From UMGS363 sp051881815 (GTDB lineage: Bacteria; Bacillota; Clostridia; Oscillospirales; Ruminococcaceae): a DNA stretch of 17,260 bases. Shown here in pieces: positions 13,564-17,260 of this stretch; position 1 is the stretch's first letter; each line of letters begins with the position of its first letter. Made by a program: the position numbers and the translations under genes. The notes below the pieces were generated by a model. It searched no databases, was not told the origin of the DNA, and saw nothing but the letters and a program-made list of their open reading frames with translations. Location of the stretch: NCBI GenBank assembly GCA_051881815.1, contig JBJEQP010000043.1, positions 1 to 17,260 of the forward strand. The letters run 5' to 3'.

Positions 13564-14913
13564 TTATTCCTGCGAAAGTGCTTCAACAGGTTTAAGAAGT
13601 GATGCTTTGTAGGCAGGATATAAACCGAATACAGTTCCTGTGAACACCGCAAAACCTGCTCCGAGTACTCCTGCATACGATACCGCTACGGCAGTTGTGC
13701 CGAGCTTGTTTACCAGCGGAATAAGCAAATATCCGACTGCTGCACCTACTGCTCCGCCGAAAACGGCAATTATTGACGCTTCAAGCAAAAACAGAAGAAG
13801 TATCACGCCTCGTCTGCTGCCAAGAGCTTTCAGTATACCTATCTCCTTTGTACGCTCCTTGACCGTTACGAACAATACGTTCATGATACCTATGCCGCCT
13901 ACAATGAACACTATAACAGCTGCGGCAATAAGAAGTGTTTCAAGTGTTCTTGCCGAATTGTTTGCAGCCTTCATTGCACTGCCTGCATCTTTCAGGGTAA
14001 ATGACGCCTGCGGATAATTTTCGGTAAGCAGTGCATTAATATTTTCAATGACCGTTTCAACCTTATCGGAATCGGCTGCAACAGCGGTTATCGTGGGAGC
14101 GGTCGTGCTGCTGAAAATATATTTCTGCGCGGTTGAATAAGGGACATATATTGCACTGTCGGGGCTTATTCCCGATGATACAGTACCCATCTCTGAAAGA
14201 ACACCTACGACCTCGTAATTTCTTCCCTCTATGGTGACAACATCTCCCTGTGCAAGGTACGCAGCACCGAATATTTCCTGCGCAGCTGTATAGCCAATGA
14301 CGCAGACTTTTTCTTTATCCTGCTCATCGTATTCATCGAAAAACTCTCCATACAGCAGTTCAAGGTTGCTTATTGACTGATAATCCGCCATTACACCTGC
14401 AACGGTATATTCGGTTTCCTCCTCCAGCTCGCCTCCCGAAACAGCGGAATTTCCCGTAAGAACAATGGAAACTGCTTCTACATCGGGGACGTAAGCAGCA
14501 ATATCTTCCGCATCATCAACGGTCAGCTTTACACCGTTAGAACCGCTCGGAGCATTTCCGCCGGAACGTCCGCCGCCCGACATGGGAGATTTATTTCCTC
14601 TCGAAGCTCCCGGGTCAAAGCTCGGCATATTGCCGCCGGGCATTCCGCTCGGAGCATTTCCGCCGCCCGGCATTCCTCCGCCAATCATATCTTCAAACAT
14701 TTTATCGGCAGATTGTCCTACCGATATTTCTATAGCACCTGCATTTAGATTTTTGAATTGCTCGGCAACGTCCTGTCGTCCACCCTGTCCTACCGCAATA
14801 ACAAGAACGATAGTCGCTGAGCCTACTGCTATTCCAAGAGAGGTCAGAAGTCCTTTTGACTTATTTGCAAAGATATTCATAAGGACCATTTTCAGAATTT
14901 CGCTTATCCTCAT
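13564..14913 (-). CDS. MacB-like ABC transporter permease (FtsX fold)
   Basis: This 449-residue membrane protein is the permease of a MacAB/YknXYZ-type export system. The N-terminal helix (about 22-44) follows MNIFANKSKGLLTSLGIAVG, the typical MacB start. A large extracytoplasmic domain (about 45-322) has MacB core features including VIGYTAAQEIFG and a YEVVGVLSEMG strand. The C-terminal FtsX domain has three helices (about 325-350, 370-400, 412-432) with IGIMNVLFVTVKERTKEIGILKALGSRR, the near-invariant cytoplasmic loop that couples to the ATPase. Odd is an insert at about 77-127 rich in Gly, Met, Pro and Ser (MPGGGNAPSGMPGGNMPSFD and onward). The gene overlaps the adaptor gene by 4 bp (ATGA), showing translational coupling. 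The cargo is unknown: peptides, bacteriocin-like molecules or drugs are all known for the family. Confidence 0.94.
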   Translation of the reverse strand: MRISEILKMVLMNIFANKSKGLLTSLGIAVGSATIVLVIAVGQGGRQDVAEQFKNLNAGAIEISVGQSADKMFEDMIGGGMPGGGNAPSGMPGGNMPSFDPGASRGNKSPMSGGGRSGGNAPSGSNGVKLTVDDAEDIAAYVPDVEAVSIVLTGNSAVSGGELEEETEYTVAGVMADYQSISNLELLYGEFFDEYDEQDKEKVCVIGYTAAQEIFGAAYLAQGDVVTIEGRNYEVVGVLSEMGTVSSGISPDSAIYVPYSTAQKYIFSSTTAPTITAVAADSDKVETVIENINALLTENYPQASFTLKDAGSAMKAANNSARTLETLLIAAAVIVFIVGGIGIMNVLFVTVKERTKEIGILKALGSRRGVILLLFLLEASIIAVFGGAVGAAVGYLLIPLVNKLGTTAVAVSYAGVLGAGFAVFTGTVFGLYPAYKASLLKPVEALSQE

Positions 14914-16952
14914 TTCATAGTCACCGCACTTTCGGCTGCAACTACGTCACCTGCTGCAAGTCCGTCAATTATCTCGACATATCTTCCGTCGGAAAAGCCC
15001 GTCTTAACAGCCTTTTCAACCATATTGCCGTTTTCGTCATAGACCTTCACCCAGTTGGAACCGTCATGATAGCTTACAGCACGAACATTTATGTAAAGTA
15101 CGTCCTTGACCTGCTTTTCAAGGAATGTTACATCTGCCGTCATACCTTCGTGTATATTTGCATTTCCGTCAGACTCCATTTTTACGGTGACTGTGTATGA
15201 TACGGAACCCGAGGAACGTGCAGGCTCGGCGGAAATAGTGTCTATCTCACCCGAAAAGCTCTTGTTCTCAAAGGCAGAAAGTGTTATTTCACATTTCTGA
15301 CCAACAGACAGAGATGAAATATCATTTTCGGAAACTGCCAAAGAAATATATACCGATCCGCTGTCCATAATTGTGACCAATGGCTGATTTGCCATATAGC
15401 TGTCACCGTCGGAAACGCTTACCGCCGATATGATACCGCTGCATGGGGCAAACACATATCCGCCTGCATCTATTTCCTCAAGGAAAGTGTTATATTCATC
15501 GACAAGCTTATCATAAGCTTCCTTGGTGTTTTCAAGCTCGGCGTTTATCTGTGCAACAGTGATATCATAAACCTCTTTTGCAAGCTCTGCCTTGGATTGG
15601 GTGGAGCTGAGCTGCTGCTTTGCGGACAAGCTCGACTGATCGTAGTTATGATTTGCCTTATCAATGGAATAAGAATCGTTTTCAATAGAATCTGTAAGTG
15701 ATGCGATCTGTTCATCTATATCTTCTGCATTTTGATTGCCGTATTTATCCTGAAATTCTGTCTTAAATTCATTGTATTCTTCCCGATAATCGCTTAACAT
15801 ATCGGAATACGGCTGCATAACATCCGTCTGATAATCGCTCATTTTTTCGGAATACAGGTCAAGTGTTTTTGTTTTGTACTCATCCATTGTGTTCGATAAT
15901 TCCGACATTTTCTGTTCCTGTTTCTTCACCTTGCTTTCATATAATTCGGTTTTAAGCTTTATATCCAATTCAAGCGCCCGATACTCTTTTTCATACGCAG
16001 CGGCAAGATTGTTGTACTTCTCCTGTAACTCCTGATAGCTCTCGATATACTCTGTCAGTTTATTTAATTGGATATTTGAACTGTCGGATTCATTATCGCA
16101 GGCTTCTTTTGCCGCTTCTGCCGCTTGTTTGGCTTCATCGACTTCGGCTTTTGCAGCATTCATTTTTTCCTGTTTATCGGAAATGCTGTCGAGATACTCG
16201 TTATGCTCATCGTTTAATGAGGTAAGCTCTTTTTCGTATGATTTATACGTTTTTTCATATTCCGTGTATTCTTTTGAAAGACTTCTGTATTCGCTTTCAT
16301 ACTCGGAATATGTATTTTCATAGCTCTTATATACAGCTTCATATTCTTCCAGCTTTTCTTCAAAAGCACAAAGAACCGCATAATCATCGGGATAGGAAAG
16401 CGAAAGCTCTGTATATTCGGAAAGCTGTTTTTTATCCGATTCAAGCTTATTTTTGGCGGATGTGATATCGGATGTTAACTGTGTTATTGTCAGCGAATAA
16501 TCCGAATCAGCCAGAGATGCCGAAGAAATACTTTCCTCATACGTTTGCTTTGCTGATTCAAGCTTGCTCTTTGCATCAACCTGTGCCTGCAAATAAGCAA
16601 GCTGAGCCGCAGCGATCTGTTTCTCGTAATCCGCACACACATTGGTTATATCATCTGTATCAAACCGTGCGATACTGTCGCCTTCACCGACTGTCATGCC
16701 GACCTTATAAAGTATTTCAGCCACTTCCGCATCAGCCGCAAAAGTCACATATTCTCTGTTCAGAGTGACCGTACCGCTTTCTGAAATACCGACTGTAATA
16801 TCTCCTTTTACAACAGTATAATCATTTGTTTTTGCAATGTTATTTTTTTCATCCGATGAGTTTGGGATATTTCGATAAACGGCATACCCTCCCGCACCGA
16901 TCACTGCAAGCGATATTACTCCTGCAACGACCCTTTTTATCGTTTTATTCAT
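14910..16952 (-). CDS. MacA/HlyD-like adaptor with very long tyrosine-rich coiled coil
   Basis: This 680-residue protein is the extracytoplasmic adaptor of the MacB-like exporter. One N-terminal membrane helix (about 5-26) anchors it. The split lipoyl-like domain lies at about 45-100 (VVKGDITVGISESG ... VGMTVGEGDSIARFD) and 498-530 (GGYVFAPCSGIISAVSVSDGDS). Between them, residues about 103-492 are almost entirely coiled coil. The beta-barrel domain (about 531-612) and membrane-proximal domain (about 615-680, LYINVRAVS ... VEIIDGLAAGDVVAAES) follow. MacA proteins are usually about 370-400 residues, so the coiled coil accounts for the extra length. Residues 204-246 show tyrosine at most core heptad positions. 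The ATG at 16952 is preceded by GGAGGT (16964-16959). It is the first gene of a four-gene operon ending at 12219. Confidence 0.93.
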   Translation of the reverse strand: MNKTIKRVVAGVISLAVIGAGGYAVYRNIPNSSDEKNNIAKTNDYTVVKGDITVGISESGTVTLNREYVTFAADAEVAEILYKVGMTVGEGDSIARFDTDDITNVCADYEKQIAAAQLAYLQAQVDAKSKLESAKQTYEESISSASLADSDYSLTITQLTSDITSAKNKLESDKKQLSEYTELSLSYPDDYAVLCAFEEKLEEYEAVYKSYENTYSEYESEYRSLSKEYTEYEKTYKSYEKELTSLNDEHNEYLDSISDKQEKMNAAKAEVDEAKQAAEAAKEACDNESDSSNIQLNKLTEYIESYQELQEKYNNLAAAYEKEYRALELDIKLKTELYESKVKKQEQKMSELSNTMDEYKTKTLDLYSEKMSDYQTDVMQPYSDMLSDYREEYNEFKTEFQDKYGNQNAEDIDEQIASLTDSIENDSYSIDKANHNYDQSSLSAKQQLSSTQSKAELAKEVYDITVAQINAELENTKEAYDKLVDEYNTFLEEIDAGGYVFAPCSGIISAVSVSDGDSYMANQPLVTIMDSGSVYISLAVSENDISSLSVGQKCEITLSAFENKSFSGEIDTISAEPARSSGSVSYTVTVKMESDGNANIHEGMTADVTFLEKQVKDVLYINVRAVSYHDGSNWVKVYDENGNMVEKAVKTGFSDGRYVEIIDGLAAGDVVAAESAVTMK

Positions 16953-17002
16953 AATATTACCTCCACAAGATTTTCTTCATGAATAAAGTTTAATTTTCAA
17001 AA

Positions 17003-17018
17003 CTTAAATTAACCTTAA
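17003..17018 (-). promoter_or_regulatory. Possible response-regulator direct repeat before the adaptor operon
   Basis: On the minus strand TTAAG occurs twice with an 11-base period (TTAAGGTTAATTTAAG, 17018-17003), the one-helical-turn spacing used by OmpR/PhoB-type response regulators. It lies about 50 bases upstream of the adaptor start, roughly where a -35 region would be; TTTATT (16987-16982) is only a weak -10 candidate. No regulator gene lies within the window, and the region is AT-rich. Confidence 0.35.
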
Positions 17019-17085
17019 AAAATCGGCTATATTGCAATTTATCATTTTATTTTCATCTTTTTATCACAAAAAATGGTTTGATACT

Positions 17086-17203
17086 AAGGAAACGCTGATT
17101 AATACGTTTCTGCCGTTTTTTAAAATGTCTATGTCAGAATGACATTAAAGACAGGAAACTCGTACATTTGATGACGGCAAAACTACTTGATCAGCGTTTC
17201 CTT
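17086..17203. repeat. 118-bp MITE-like palindromic element
   Basis: Exact 14-bp terminal inverted repeats, AAGGAAACGCTGAT (17086-17099) and ATCAGCGTTTCCTT (17190-17203), enclose further pairing: TGCCGT (17111-17116) with ACGGCA (17174-17179), and ATGTC (17131-17135) with GACAT (17141-17145). There is no room for a transposase, so it could be a non-autonomous element mobilised in trans. No convincing target duplication is seen in the flanks. A degenerated or purely structural hairpin element is the alternative. Confidence 0.65.
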
Positions 17204-17206
17204 TCA

Positions 17207-17260
17207 TATAATACTAATAACCATTTAACCTATGGATAAAATACGGCGGCTATAATACGC
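17207..17260. repeat. Start of another copy of the TATAATACTAATA palindromic repeat family, cut by the window edge
   Basis: TATAATACTAATA (17207-17219) is identical to 11905-11917. It is followed by AACCATTTAA, which matches the arm of unit 2 (12021-12030), and then by ATAAAATAC, which matches 11929-11937 in unit 1. The remainder lies beyond the window, so pairing arms cannot be confirmed. It abuts the MITE-like element. Confidence 0.5.

Noticed and set aside
13548..13676. N-terminal extension of the lipoprotein by 43 residues
   Set aside because: It would overlap the permease gene, lacks a good ribosome binding site and would bury the lipoprotein signal; the ATG at 13547 has AAAGGAG just upstream.

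Overview
The window looks like chromosome from a low-to-moderate GC Gram-positive gut or rumen bacterium of the Clostridia, most like Ruminococcus and relatives (Oscillospiraceae). The clues are strong GGAGG ribosome binding sites, sigma-A type promoters, Ala/Thr-linker sugar-binding lipoproteins, a cytosolic LacI-sensor/GGDEF fusion, and a MacA/MacB-type operon with Gly/Pro-rich lipoprotein. This placement comes from gene style and was not checked by a search. No phage, plasmid, CRISPR, rRNA or tRNA gene was recognised.

Left part (1-7471): a carbohydrate-uptake locus. Reading leftward there are a lipid-anchored substrate-binding protein, two inner-membrane permeases of the CUT1 type, and then, behind its own promoter, a 760-residue diguanylate cyclase whose N-terminal half is a LacI-like sugar-binding domain without a DNA-binding domain. 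A LacI-family repressor is encoded divergently. Near-identical palindromes (TTAATCGATTAA and TTAATCAATTAA) lie just downstream of the transporter promoter and just upstream of the repressor promoter, so the repressor probably controls both. No ATPase is encoded with the transporter, so it probably borrows a shared one.

Middle (7571-11670): an AIM24-family protein, a small P-loop kinase-like protein on its own promoter, and a regulatory cassette of two MarR-family regulators followed by citrate synthase. An exact 19-bp sequence is repeated in front of each MarR gene, the first copy overlapping the -10 box, which suggests autoregulation. The second MarR gene overlaps the citrate synthase gene by 17 bp.

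Gap (11671-12218): non-coding, with two tandem long palindromes of one repeat family and a strong hairpin terminator.

Right part (12219-16952, minus strand): a four-gene operon for a MacAB-like efflux or export system in the order adaptor, permease, lipoprotein, ATPase. The adaptor has an exceptionally long coiled-coil region with a tyrosine-rich heptad core; permease and lipoprotein both carry Gly/Pro/Ser-rich low-complexity inserts. The right end (16953-17260) holds a possible response-regulator direct repeat, a 118-bp palindromic MITE-like element, and the start of another copy of the repeat family seen at 11.9 kb.
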